From: Spartobacteria bacterium
GTDB taxonomy: Bacteria > Verrucomicrobiota > Verrucomicrobiia > Chthoniobacterales > UBA10450
Assembly: GCA_003167365.1 (NCBI GenBank)
Contig: PMTM01000006.1
Location: forward strand, 392,391 to 456,390
Direction of reading: 5' to 3'
Length of the DNA: 64,000 nucleotides
Shown: positions 27,003 to 34,185 of the stretch, one piece after another
How the letters are laid out: each line of letters starts with the position of its first letter
Position numbering within the stretch: position 1 is the first letter of the stretch
Made by a program: the position numbers and the translations under genes
The notes under the pieces: model-generated
The model's database searches: none
What the model saw: the letters and a program-made list of their open reading frames with translations, nothing else
What the model was told of the DNA's origin: nothing

Positions 27003-27134
27003 TTAATACTTAATCCCCGAAATGGATTTGTATTCGTCGCTGCGGCGGCCGAACTGGCTGGCGACCGCGGCTTTGGCTTGTTGGAAGCGTCCTTGCGCTA
27101 AGCAGCGCCACGATCGCCAAGCTCGCGAAAACAT
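27003..27134 (-). CDS. Small basic protein (43 residues)
   Basis: Begins MFSRAWRSWRCLAQG and ends FGRRSDEYKSISGIKY. Composition is Arg/Ser/Gln rich with net positive charge. The well-formed end and the terminator hairpin just downstream support a real gene. No family can be named with confidence. It is divergent from the methyltransferase remnant, 45 bp apart. Confidence 0.45.
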   Translation of the reverse strand: MFSRAWRSWRCLAQGRFQQAKAAVASQFGRRSDEYKSISGIKY

Positions 27135-27179
27135 TTCACACCAATCGACAATTCGCTCGCTGTCCGTTATCTATTATTT

Positions 27180-27340
27180 ATGCAACCGATTCGAAGCGAA
27201 ATTCGCCAAGGTGATTGCCTCGATGTCCTGGCCGACTTTGACGACGAGTCATTCGATTTGATCGTCACGTCCCCGCCCTATGCCTGCGCGTGTACGCGTA
27301 TGGCGGTGTGAAGCCGGATCCAGACAAACGAATACAATCA
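27180..27340 (+). pseudogene. DNA methyltransferase 5' remnant
   Basis: The first 35 codons read MQPIRSEIRQGDCLDVLADF then DESFDLIVTSPPYA, the start of an N4/N6-type DNA methyltransferase with its catalytic (S/D)PPY motif. A frame change after PPYA leads to TGA at 27311. In the +2 frame the family's next motif, YGGVKPD, is still visible at ~27297-27317. All the rest, including the SAM-binding FxGxG motif, is missing, and the nuclease gene starts at 27341. This is an R-M methylase deleted to a stub. Confidence 0.8.
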
Positions 27341-28276
27341 ATGAGCTACGAAGCTGCGATGCTCAAACAATTGGCCATGCCAACGCGCCAACAAGTCGGG
27401 GAAGCGCTGCTCCGAGCGTTACTAAAACATGGTGGAGTCGTTAAGGAGTTTGGTGCCGGTCAAGAAATCGTTATTGAATTAGCTGACGAATGCGAACTGA
27501 ATGACCTGCAGCGTTCAGCCTTCCTAGAAACAATATATCGAAAGGAGAATCGCTTAAAAAAATCAAACCTTTGGCATCGCTTGCTCTTTCGAGCGGCAGA
27601 TTCTCTTGCGAAAGAAAACCTAGTTACGCGCCCAACGCAGACCGTTCGACTCACTAACAAAAGAGAATGGATGTTAACCGAAAAGGGCCTCGATCAAGCG
27701 TTGGCACTCTGCAACATACCAGCTGCGGAAAAGGATGACTTATCTACCAAGTCTTATGAGGTTCAGAAGATCGTAAAGAAACTTTTGGAGGCCTCGACAC
27801 CAAACAATTATGACCCCTTTGATAGGAAGAAAACGTCCAAAAGCATAACCAGGGAATCTGTTTTGCGAACTCGTGGCTTTCGCCAAGCAGTTATCGAAGC
27901 TTACAGCCATAGATGTGCTGTGTGTGGACTGAAGGTCAAATCGCCGGATTTGATAACGTGGGAGGTGCAAGCCGCGCATATCGTTCCCAACGGTTTGCTT
28001 GGCCGAGACGATGTTTGCAACGGGGTCGCGTTGTGTCACCTCCATCATTGGGCGTTTGATGTCGGCTGGTTTACCCTAATGGATGACTACAAACTTCAAG
28101 TCTCACCAAAAATTCACAGCTTGCCGGCAGGAGTCGGGAAGATTGGTGACTACGAACTGTTCGGAGCGCTAGCAGCGAAACGTACTAAGATATCCTTGCC
28201 CGACAAACATGCGATCTACCCGCACCGGAATGCGATTGGTTGGCACCGCCAAAACGTTTTTCATTACGGTTCTTAG
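27341..28276 (+). CDS. HNH endonuclease, probable type II restriction enzyme
   Basis: 311 residues. N-terminal ~150 residues look like a winged-helix-rich DNA-binding part; the C-terminal HNH domain (about residues 188-260) has HRCAVCGLKV, QAAHIVPNG, and NGVALCHLHHWAFDVGWF, so the His-Asn-His and a CxxC/CxxH zinc site are intact. Position right behind a methyltransferase stub indicates the R gene of a restriction-modification pair. It is AT-rich against its surroundings. With its methylase gone, the nuclease must be silent, inactive, or covered by another methylase. Confidence 0.85.
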   Translation: MSYEAAMLKQLAMPTRQQVGEALLRALLKHGGVVKEFGAGQEIVIELADECELNDLQRSAFLETIYRKENRLKKSNLWHRLLFRAADSLAKENLVTRPTQTVRLTNKREWMLTEKGLDQALALCNIPAAEKDDLSTKSYEVQKIVKKLLEASTPNNYDPFDRKKTSKSITRESVLRTRGFRQAVIEAYSHRCAVCGLKVKSPDLITWEVQAAHIVPNGLLGRDDVCNGVALCHLHHWAFDVGWFTLMDDYKLQVSPKIHSLPAGVGKIGDYELFGALAAKRTKISLPDKHAIYPHRNAIGWHRQNVFHYGS

Positions 28277-28288
28277 GAGGAATTATGT

Positions 28289-28474
28289 ATGAAGTATCAC
28301 GGTAACAGAGTTATTTACTCTATAAATATAAGCGATGTTCAAGCGGTATCCGCTCGGACTCTCAAGCGCGCGCTGACGGATAACGAGATTGCTTTGGTTC
28401 ACGAATCAGTCGGCGATTTCATCGACTGGTTTCATGCTATCGAGAGCGCGATTCACAAACACGTCGGTCAATAA
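28289..28474 (+). CDS. Small hypothetical protein after the HNH gene (61 residues)
   Basis: Starts MKYHGNRVIYSINISDVQAV and contains ALTDNEIALVHESVGDFIDWFHAIE, a plausible small alpha/beta protein. A perfect AGGAGG site 8 nt before ATG 28289 settles the start; the ATG at 28285 is out of frame and short. It is in the same operon as the nuclease, 12 bp after its stop. The stretch after its stop is coding-like in another frame, so this may be the front half of a frameshifted gene. Confidence 0.6.
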   Translation: MKYHGNRVIYSINISDVQAVSARTLKRALTDNEIALVHESVGDFIDWFHAIESAIHKHVGQ

Positions 28475-28479
28475 GAATC

Positions 28480-28668
28480 GGATATAAGCAAATTTTACGA
28501 CCGATCGGGTATCGCGCAAAGGAACGGAACGAAGAATTCGCCGCCGAATACGCGAAGGTACTCAATCGCTTTACAGAACAGTTCATAACCGACTTCTGCG
28601 ATAAGGGCGGCTCAATTGATTGGGACAAGCTGTTGGCCTTTAATTCTGGACGAGCAACGCCGCGTTAA
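28480..28668 (+). pseudogene. Coding remnant after a frameshift
   Basis: Frame +1 relative to the 61-residue ORF reads GYKQILRPIGYRAKERNEEF and then AAEYAKVLNRFTEQFITDFC to a TAA at 28666, with clear codon structure but no start codon. It is either the 3' half of the preceding gene broken by an indel or a truncated gene from the R-M island. Confidence 0.5.
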
Positions 28669-28674
28669 AGGATT

Positions 28675-29070
28675 CTAGGCATCGTCGACCGCCACCGTTT
28701 CGACCCACTGTGCGCGCCAAGCAGGGGCGTTGAATGGGTCGGCAAAGTATTGGGTTTCATGCGACACTTTTCCATCCCGGAACTCCATCATGCTCACGGT
28801 ATAGACGCGCTTGCCTTCGTAGATAATCACGTACTCGGTGATCCAGAGATTGCCCTGGCCTACGATTCGGCGGACCGAAAACCCCGATGGCCTGCCCGGA
28901 TGATGACTGCGAAGCGCCTGCAGGTTACTCCGGCCGCGAATGACCTCGCCTGATTGTGGATACTCACACACGACGTCGTCGTGGTAGATTTGATGTTCGG
29001 CAACTTGATCACCCGCAGCAGACGCGGCCCAATGCCGATCAATGGCCATCCGAATGTTCTGCTCTTCCAT
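28675..29070 (-). CDS. SnoaL-like (NTF2-fold) protein
   Basis: 131 residues, cone-shaped NTF2-like fold. Features: MAIDRHWAASAAGDQVAEHQ, YHDDVVCEYPQSGEVIRGR, and WITEYVIIYEGKRVYTVSMM followed by EFRDGKVSHETQYFADPF, as in SnoaL/limonene-epoxide-hydrolase relatives. Reaction unknown. It resumes the cassette series after the R-M insertion and is followed upstream (to the right) by the best attC-like site. Confidence 0.85.
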   Translation of the reverse strand: MEEQNIRMAIDRHWAASAAGDQVAEHQIYHDDVVCEYPQSGEVIRGRSNLQALRSHHPGRPSGFSVRRIVGQGNLWITEYVIIYEGKRVYTVSMMEFRDGKVSHETQYFADPFNAPAWRAQWVETVAVDDA

Positions 29071-29078
29071 TAGCGGTC
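29039..29078. repeat. 40-bp direct repeat, copy A (SnoaL start)
   Basis: The first codons of the SnoaL-like gene and its leader. An exact copy lies at 30466-30505, 1.4 kb away, where it serves as the end of the second GNAT gene. Confidence 0.9.
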
Positions 29079-29148
29079 TCCTTTAGCGTTTACGTGTTTA
29101 ATCGAGCGATTGGCTAGGTTTTAACTGTGCCATCACGGTGTAAAGGAG

Positions 29149-29271
29149 GCCTAACGAGAATAAGATGAGCAACCGCTGACGAGGGCGAGCTTTCTCATTT
29201 TCTTCTACTTTCTAATTTCACCTCCGTAATCTTATTTCCGGTCAGCGGTTCGCTCCATCGCATGGTTAGAC
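29149..29271 (-). repeat. attC-like site 7 (best conserved)
   Basis: 123 bp, ends GCCTAAC (29149-29155) and GTTAGAC (29265-29271). Arms GAGCAACCGCTGAC and GTCAGCGGTTCGCTC pair perfectly apart from one extra G on one side, the asymmetry expected of the extrahelical bases in a genuine attC. On the minus strand it overlaps the 3' end of the next gene, whose last residues (NHAMERTADRK) are encoded by the site. Confidence 0.8.
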
Positions 29272-29525
29272 CTCCTGCGTCTGTCTCGACTGATAGCCAC
29301 GAGGGTGAACCAAAGCCCTCCTGCGGAACCGACAATAGTCGACAAGAATATGACATTGTCGCCAGTTTTCAGTTCGGCGAACACATCGTCGAACGTGTAC
29401 AACCGTGACAACGGAGTATGATAATACATCTTGTTGGTGTATTTCGAGTCGCCATGCATACGGATGCCAAGACCCACAAGAATCATCACGGCGGCGATGC
29501 CCATTAAAATGATGGGGTATTTCAT
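29232..29525 (-). CDS. Small membrane protein (97 residues), cassette gene
   Basis: Two hydrophobic helices: IILMGIAAVMILVGLGIRM at residues ~4-22 and DNVIFLSTIVGSAGGLWFTLVAI at ~56-78. No family recognised. The last ~13 residues are read through the attC-like site, a common trait of cassette genes that lack their own stop before the site. Confidence 0.65.
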   Translation of the reverse strand: MKYPIILMGIAAVMILVGLGIRMHGDSKYTNKMYYHTPLSRLYTFDDVFAELKTGDNVIFLSTIVGSAGGLWFTLVAISRDRRRRSNHAMERTADRK

Positions 29526-29600
29526 TCAGCTAAGGTACGCGCAAAACTCCAGTGAAACTAGAAGAAGCAGTGTCAACATTTCCGAAGGGACACTTCATGG

Positions 29601-29754
29601 GTCTAACTAGGATTAGACGAAATAAATTGGCCTAATTCGGTTATAGAAGAACGCGGGAGGAAACAGGGCATGTTCGAAGATTATCAATTCTTGTCGGCGA
29701 AGTAAATGTTCTGTAGCAGTTCGCTGTCCTGATTCGAGATGCTCTCTAGTTGGC
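29601..29754 (-). repeat. Degenerate attC-like site 8
   Basis: Left end GTCTAACTAGGATTAGACG; right end GTTGGC overlaps the CPBP stop region, with one base lost from GTTAGGC. About 115 bp of it (29601-29715) is an imperfect direct copy of 30997-31110. Confidence 0.55.
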
Positions 29755-30459
29755 TACATCGCCTTCGCTCTGAACTTGGCGCAACACGAGCCACGCTACC
29801 AACCCTTGTCCGATGTCAATGAGTGCATGCAATGCCATGGCCGGCCAGAGCGATTCGGAAATCAGCACCACTAGCGTAAGCAGACTGCCGACGATACCAG
29901 TCCCTACTATACCTTTTACTCCCTGGTATGCGTGCGCGAACGCGAATACCACCACCGAAAATGCAGCTGCGCCCCACAGCCCGAACATCGGCTGAAATGC
30001 CCAGATGAGGTACCCGCGAAAGAGGAACTCTTCACAAAACCCAGCCGTCAGCGATAGCGCCATCCACAAACCCAGTTCGGATCGCGTATGTGGTGAATAT
30101 TTTTCGGCATCTGGGTTTCCCAGTTTGATCCGCTTTGAACGCTTGCTTCGTGTGATCTTAAGGACGGTTCGGCCGTAAGTCATTGCCAGCGCCAACACGA
30201 GACCGATTGCGCCCCATAGTCGCCACCCGTGAGGGATAATGAGTCTGAGCGCTCCCCAAGCTCGTGCCTCGATCAACCACACCGCAATTCCGGCGGCAAC
30301 AAGCGTCCACAACATGGTCATCCAAGCCGACCAAATCCATATCCGCGCCCGACCTGGATTAGTTTGTGACCGCCGAAGGAACACGGGCCACAGCACGAAA
30401 TAATCAAGCAACAATAGGATCGCTATAAGCGCCAAATAGAGGAAATCAGGTCTTGTCAT
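29746..30459 (-). CDS. CPBP-family intramembrane glutamic endopeptidase
   Basis: 237 residues with about seven helices. Active-site motifs are intact: FCEEFLFRGYLIWAF (EExxxR) and VFAFAHAYQG (FxxxH), then MALHALIDIGQGL (HxxxD/N). Family members are membrane proteases related to type II CAAX prenyl endopeptidases, in bacteria often linked to bacteriocin processing or immunity. Cassette gene; contrast with the degenerate relative at 6076. Confidence 0.88.
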   Translation of the reverse strand: MTRPDFLYLALIAILLLLDYFVLWPVFLRRSQTNPGRARIWIWSAWMTMLWTLVAAGIAVWLIEARAWGALRLIIPHGWRLWGAIGLVLALAMTYGRTVLKITRSKRSKRIKLGNPDAEKYSPHTRSELGLWMALSLTAGFCEEFLFRGYLIWAFQPMFGLWGAAAFSVVVFAFAHAYQGVKGIVGTGIVGSLLTLVVLISESLWPAMALHALIDIGQGLVAWLVLRQVQSEGDVAN

Positions 30460-30465
30460 CGAAGC

Positions 30466-30505
30466 TCAATGGCCATCCGAATGTTCTGCTCTTCCATTAG
30501 CGGTC
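30466..30505. repeat. 40-bp direct repeat, copy B
   Basis: Exact copy of 29039-29078 (start region of the SnoaL-like gene), now between CPBP and GNAT. The GNAT gene's last codon and TAA stop lie inside it, so the repeat marks a recombination joint within the array. Confidence 0.9.
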
Positions 30506-30988
30506 GAGATCCAGGCGAAGAATGTATTCTTCCGTGTCTTCGCCTCTGCCATTGGCGAAATCTTTGTTTGTTCCGGTGATTTTAAAACCGCATTTCTGCA
30601 GCACTCTTATCGACCCGATGTTGTCCGTTGCGGCCCTGGCGAAAATCGGCCGATCTACCACAAGGTGGAGCATCCTATTGAGCGCTTGAGTCGCTAATCC
30701 TTTTCCCCAGAATTCCCTTCCCAGCCAATAGGTGACTTCCAGGTTTTCTCCATCCGGATAGCACGCTATGTGACCAGCGACTTGTCCCTCGGCCACGATC
30801 GTCCTGTTGGTGTTTTGTGACGAATTCAAAATTTTATCCCAATGGGCGTCGAAAGCTACCTTGTCCTTTGGGTCTTTACTGACGAATGCTGCCATCCTAA
30901 TCGCTTCCGGGTCGAGTTGATGCTCATAGAAAGTTTCGAGATCGGAAGACTCGACTTCCCTAATCGTGATACTCTCAGATCTACTCAT
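30497..30988 (-). CDS. GNAT-family N-acetyltransferase (RimJ/RimL type)
   Basis: 163 residues. Features: ITIREVESSDLETFYEHQLD, EVTYWLGREFWGKGLATQAL (the acetyl-CoA loop), and ARAATDNIGSIRVLQKCGFK, the usual N-x-x-S-x-R-V-L-x-K-x-G-F end of RimJ/L-like enzymes. Substrate unknown. Last gene of the cassette series on its right side. Confidence 0.9.
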   Translation of the reverse strand: MSRSESITIREVESSDLETFYEHQLDPEAIRMAAFVSKDPKDKVAFDAHWDKILNSSQNTNRTIVAEGQVAGHIACYPDGENLEVTYWLGREFWGKGLATQALNRMLHLVVDRPIFARAATDNIGSIRVLQKCGFKITGTNKDFANGRGEDTEEYILRLDLDR

Positions 30989-30996
30989 TGTTTTTT

Positions 30997-31110
30997 GCCT
31001 AACGAGGATTAGACGAAATAAATTTGCCGAATTCGGTTATAGGCGAACGAGGAAGGAAGCAGGATATGTCCGAAGATTATCGATTTTTGTCGGAGAAGTA
31101 AATGTTCTGT
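30997..31110 (-). repeat. Terminal attC-like half site 9
   Basis: Starts GCCTAACGAGGATTAGACG and is ~80-85% identical by eye to site 8 over ~115 bp, sharing AATGTTCTGTA at the end. The GTTAGGC arm is absent; a Pho-box-like promoter of the core genome follows at once. It marks the right border of the array. Confidence 0.55.
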
Positions 31111-31117
31111 AACGCGG

Positions 31118-31145
31118 CTGTCACATTCGACACGCAAACGTAACA
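31118..31145 (+). promoter_or_regulatory. Pho-box-like site upstream of the LpxH-like gene
   Basis: CTGTCAC (31118) and, at 11-bp steps, GACACGC (31129) and GTAACAA (31140). The terminal GTAACA followed by ~7 nt and CTTTTGCCG is shared with the sites at 32088, 38169 and 52571. Expected to bind phosphorylated PhoB. Confidence 0.6.
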
Positions 31146-31195
31146 ACACTCCTTTTGCCGGCATCAGGCTGACGCTGTTATTTTTGGAGCGGAGG

Positions 31196-32044
31196 ATGCC
31201 AACACTTGATGCTCCCAGGTTTACTTTTCCGCAGCCGCCGCTGATTCCGGCGACGCTTTCACCTCGGCGCGTCCGGGCGGCGTGGATTTCGGATGTGCAT
31301 CTCGGGACGCGCGGAAGTAATGCGGCATTGTTGTTGGATTTTCTGCGCGAGTACGAAGTGCAGACGCTCTACGTGGTGGGCGATCTGATCGATATCTGGC
31401 AAATGCGCCGGGGCCGTTACTGGCCGCAGCAGCACAACGACGTGATCCAAAAGATTCTGCGCAAGTCGCGCAAGGGGACGCGGGTCATTTATATCCCGGG
31501 AAATCACGACGAGTTGCTCGGCGATTTCTACGGTATCTACGGCAACATCGCGATCCAGCAGCGCGCCATTCATCAGACGGCGGACGGACGCCGCATCCTG
31601 ATCATTCACGGACACGAGCTCGATACCGTGGTGCAAAACGTGAAGTGGCTGGCTTACGTGGGCGACGCTGGTTACCAGTTTCTGCTCTCGCTCAATCCGC
31701 TCATTAATTTTGTGCGTCGTCGCTTCGGACGCGGTTACTGGTCGCTCAGCGCTTACGTGAAGCAGCGGGTCAAGGACGCGGTCAGTTTCATCGGGAAATT
31801 TGAGGAGGCCGTGGTCAAATATGCCGAAAAGTATTCGGTCGATGCAGTGCTCTGCGGACACATCCATAGCGCTGCCATCCGTAAGTTTGGCGCCGTCACT
31901 TATTATAACTGCGGCGACTGGGTCGAAACTTGTTCCGCGATGATCGAACGCGAAGACGGCGTCATTGAAATCGTGACCTATGGGGCACCGGGCGCAGCAC
32001 GTTTGATGTCGGCGCTCGCGACCGACGATGCAGCAGTTCGCTGA
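31196..32044 (+). CDS. LpxH-like metallophosphoesterase
   Basis: Calcineurin-like phosphoesterase of ~282 residues, similar to UDP-2,3-diacylglucosamine diphosphatase. All metal motifs are present: ISDVHLGT, VVGDLIDIW, IPGNHDELL, HGHELD and LCGHIHSA. Start ATG 31196 follows GGAGCGGAGG; a TTG at 31184 is also open. Its Pho-box-like promoter suggests that it is induced by phosphate starvation, so it may act on a phospholipid or nucleotide-sugar diphosphate to release phosphate rather than in lipid A synthesis. Confidence 0.85.
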   Translation: MPTLDAPRFTFPQPPLIPATLSPRRVRAAWISDVHLGTRGSNAALLLDFLREYEVQTLYVVGDLIDIWQMRRGRYWPQQHNDVIQKILRKSRKGTRVIYIPGNHDELLGDFYGIYGNIAIQQRAIHQTADGRRILIIHGHELDTVVQNVKWLAYVGDAGYQFLLSLNPLINFVRRRFGRGYWSLSAYVKQRVKDAVSFIGKFEEAVVKYAEKYSVDAVLCGHIHSAAIRKFGAVTYYNCGDWVETCSAMIEREDGVIEIVTYGAPGAARLMSALATDDAAVR

Positions 32045-32087
32045 CCATCTGTATTTTCTGACCAGGTATCGGCAAGACATGGCCGCG

Positions 32088-32105
32088 ATGTCACACAAAC
32101 GTAAC
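32088..32105 (+). promoter_or_regulatory. Pho-box-like site upstream of pstS
   Basis: ATGTCAC (32088-32094), 4-bp spacer, ACGTAAC (32099-32105): the 7-4-7 layout of a Pho box. It sits 47 bp before the pstS start. Confidence 0.7.
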
Positions 32106-32152
32106 AGTAAAGCTTTTGACTGGTGAAGCGTGGTTGCAGCAGGCTGAGGCCT

Positions 32153-33172
32153 ATGAATGCAACGAACTTTGTTTCCAGACTGCTGTTTTCCCTGGGATTT
32201 GTAGCCTTCGCGATCGGCGCGCAAGCACAAATGACCATTAACGGCGCGGGCGCCACATTTCCCTATCCAATCTACTCAAAGTGGTTTGACGAATACGCGA
32301 AAGTCGATCCATCAGTTCGCTTTAATTATCAATCCATCGGGTCTGGCGGAGGACAGAAACAGATCCTCGCGCAGACAGTCGATTTCGGCGCCTCCGACGG
32401 CCCGATGAGTGATGACAATCTGGCCAAAGCGCCGGGAAAACTGCTTCACATTCCGACTGTGGCCGGCGCGGATGTCGTCACTTATAATTTACAAGGAAGC
32501 CCAACCTTAAAACTGGATGCGGATGCAATCGCTGCCATCTTTCTTGGTCAGATCAAAAAGTGGAATGATCCCAAGCTGACCGCCTTGAATCCCGGCGTAA
32601 AATTACCCGATCAGGAAATCGTTGTGGTGCATCGCTCCGATGGCAGCGGCACGACATATATTTGGACCGACTACCTGAGCAAAATCAGCCCAGAATGGAA
32701 GCAAAAGGTGGGCACGAACACATCTGTCAATTGGCCCGTGGGCCTGGGCGGCAAAGGCAACGAAGGCGTCGCCGGCCAGATCAAGCAAACACCGGGCGCG
32801 CTCGGCTACATCGAGCTGATTTATGCGATACAAAATAAGATGCCTTACGCGGACGTAAAAAATTCGTCCGGCGAATTTGTAAAGGCCTCGCTCGAGTCCA
32901 CGACCGCCGCGATGGCCACCGCGCAGATCCCAGACGACTTCCGGTTCTCGATTACGAACTCGCCGGGAAAAGATGCGTATCCGGTTTGCGGCGCAACGTG
33001 GCTGCTCGTTTACGAACAGCAAAAGGATGCTGTGAAAGGCAAGAAGCTTGTGGAATTTTTGAAGTGGGCCGCAAAAGACGGCGAGAAGATGGCGAAAGAT
33101 CTCCAGTATGCGCCGTTGTCTGACAACCTCCGGGAACGCGTTCTGAAGCGCGTCGACGAGATCAAGATGTAA
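32153..33172 (+). CDS. pstS: Phosphate ABC transporter substrate-binding protein
   Basis: Periplasmic phosphate receptor of ~339 residues. Signal peptide NFVSRLLFSLGFVAFAIGAQA ends before QMTINGAGATFPYPIYSKW; phosphate-loop residues read GAGATFPYP, SIGSGGGQKQ and HRSDGSGTTYIWTDYL. Start at ATG 32153 gives a normal signal peptide; the GTG at 32123 would add ten residues. First gene of pstSCAB-phoU, behind a Pho-box-like site. Confidence 0.97.
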   Translation: MNATNFVSRLLFSLGFVAFAIGAQAQMTINGAGATFPYPIYSKWFDEYAKVDPSVRFNYQSIGSGGGQKQILAQTVDFGASDGPMSDDNLAKAPGKLLHIPTVAGADVVTYNLQGSPTLKLDADAIAAIFLGQIKKWNDPKLTALNPGVKLPDQEIVVVHRSDGSGTTYIWTDYLSKISPEWKQKVGTNTSVNWPVGLGGKGNEGVAGQIKQTPGALGYIELIYAIQNKMPYADVKNSSGEFVKASLESTTAAMATAQIPDDFRFSITNSPGKDAYPVCGATWLLVYEQQKDAVKGKKLVEFLKWAAKDGEKMAKDLQYAPLSDNLRERVLKRVDEIKM

Positions 33173-33194
33173 CCGTAGGGACTGAAGGATCCGG

Positions 33195-34184
33195 ATGTCG
33201 ATGATGATCACTCCAGCGGCTCCGTCGCTGGCAGGTTCCATCGCGGCGAAAATGAAGCCGCCGTCGCGCTTTGGCGACAAAGCGTTCGAGTGGCTCACGC
33301 TCGCGATGGCGCTCGCGGTCGTAGGGCTCGTTTTTCTAGTGGGTTGGCAACTAGCGCGAGGTTCCTCATTGGCGATTCAGCGCTTCGGTTTTCATTTTCT
33401 TACAACATCGACATGGGACCCGGTGGCAGAACAGTTCGGGGCGTTGCCGTTTATTTACGGCACGGTGGTTTCATCATTGCTTGCATTGATCATCGCCGTG
33501 CCATTGAGCATTGCGACCGCAGTTTATCTTACGGAACTCGCACCAGTGTGGATTCGGCAACCACTCGTTTCTCTCATCGAAATGCTGGCCGCAATCCCAA
33601 GCGTGATTCTCGGCCTCTGGGGGATTTTTGTAATGATTCCGTGGTTGCGAGATCATCCGTTTCCGTTTCTGAAGAAGCTGTTTGGTTGGACACCGTTTTT
33701 TAGCGGTCCGATCTATGGTGTAAGCATGCTGGCGGGCGGAATCATTATCGCGATTATGATTTTACCCATCGTTACTTCGGTTTCGCGCGAGATTTTGCGC
33801 AGCGTGCCGAATTTGCAGCGTGAAGCAGCTTACGCTCTCGGCGCGACGCGGTGGGAAGTGACACGAATCGCGGTCCTGAGTTATGCAAAGAAAGGATTGT
33901 TCGGCGCGGTGATTCTGGGGCTTGGCCGCGCGCTAGGTGAAACAATGGCGGTCACAATGGTCATCGGCAACACGCCCCAGATCGCAGCGTCGCTTTTTGC
34001 GCCCGGGTACACGCTCGCGAGCGTGATTGCGAATGAGTTCACCGAAGCTACCACCGATATGTACCTGCAGGCGCTTTTCGAAATCGGGCTCGTTCTTTTC
34101 GGGATTACGATTCTGGCCAATCTCGTCGCGCAATTACTTCTGAAAACGATGACCACAAAGATGACGAGTCGCGTCGCGCAATAG
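33195..34184 (+). CDS. pstC: Phosphate ABC transporter permease PstC
   Basis: 329 residues, six helices plus an N-terminal segment. The EAA loop reads REAAYALGATRWEVTRIAVL, followed by GLGRALGETMAVTMVIG, characteristic of PstC. It follows pstS by 22 bp and precedes pstA by 1 bp. Confidence 0.97.
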   Translation: MSMMITPAAPSLAGSIAAKMKPPSRFGDKAFEWLTLAMALAVVGLVFLVGWQLARGSSLAIQRFGFHFLTTSTWDPVAEQFGALPFIYGTVVSSLLALIIAVPLSIATAVYLTELAPVWIRQPLVSLIEMLAAIPSVILGLWGIFVMIPWLRDHPFPFLKKLFGWTPFFSGPIYGVSMLAGGIIIAIMILPIVTSVSREILRSVPNLQREAAYALGATRWEVTRIAVLSYAKKGLFGAVILGLGRALGETMAVTMVIGNTPQIAASLFAPGYTLASVIANEFTEATTDMYLQALFEIGLVLFGITILANLVAQLLLKTMTTKMTSRVAQ

Positions 34185-34185
34185 C

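Larger units (their letters stand above)
23045..31110 (-). mobile_element. Integron-type gene-cassette array lacking an integrase (proposed)
   Basis: About ten small unrelated genes, nearly all on the minus strand, each followed by an attC-like site. The sites start GCCTAAC close to or inside the stop codon of the gene and end GTTAGGC/GTTAGAC, 54-123 bp long, with imperfect hairpins. Contents (VOC, DUF3303, GNAT, RibD-like, zinc ribbon, SnoaL, CPBP, tiny membrane proteins) are typical cassette cargo. No intI is present in the window, and the left boundary is unclear. 26950-28670 interrupts the array with DNA of another kind. Confidence 0.7.

Noticed and set aside
27022-27261. 79-residue plus-strand frame starting MDLYSSLRRPNWL
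   Set aside because: Antisense to the 43-residue gene and overlaps the methyltransferase stub, which has the better family match.
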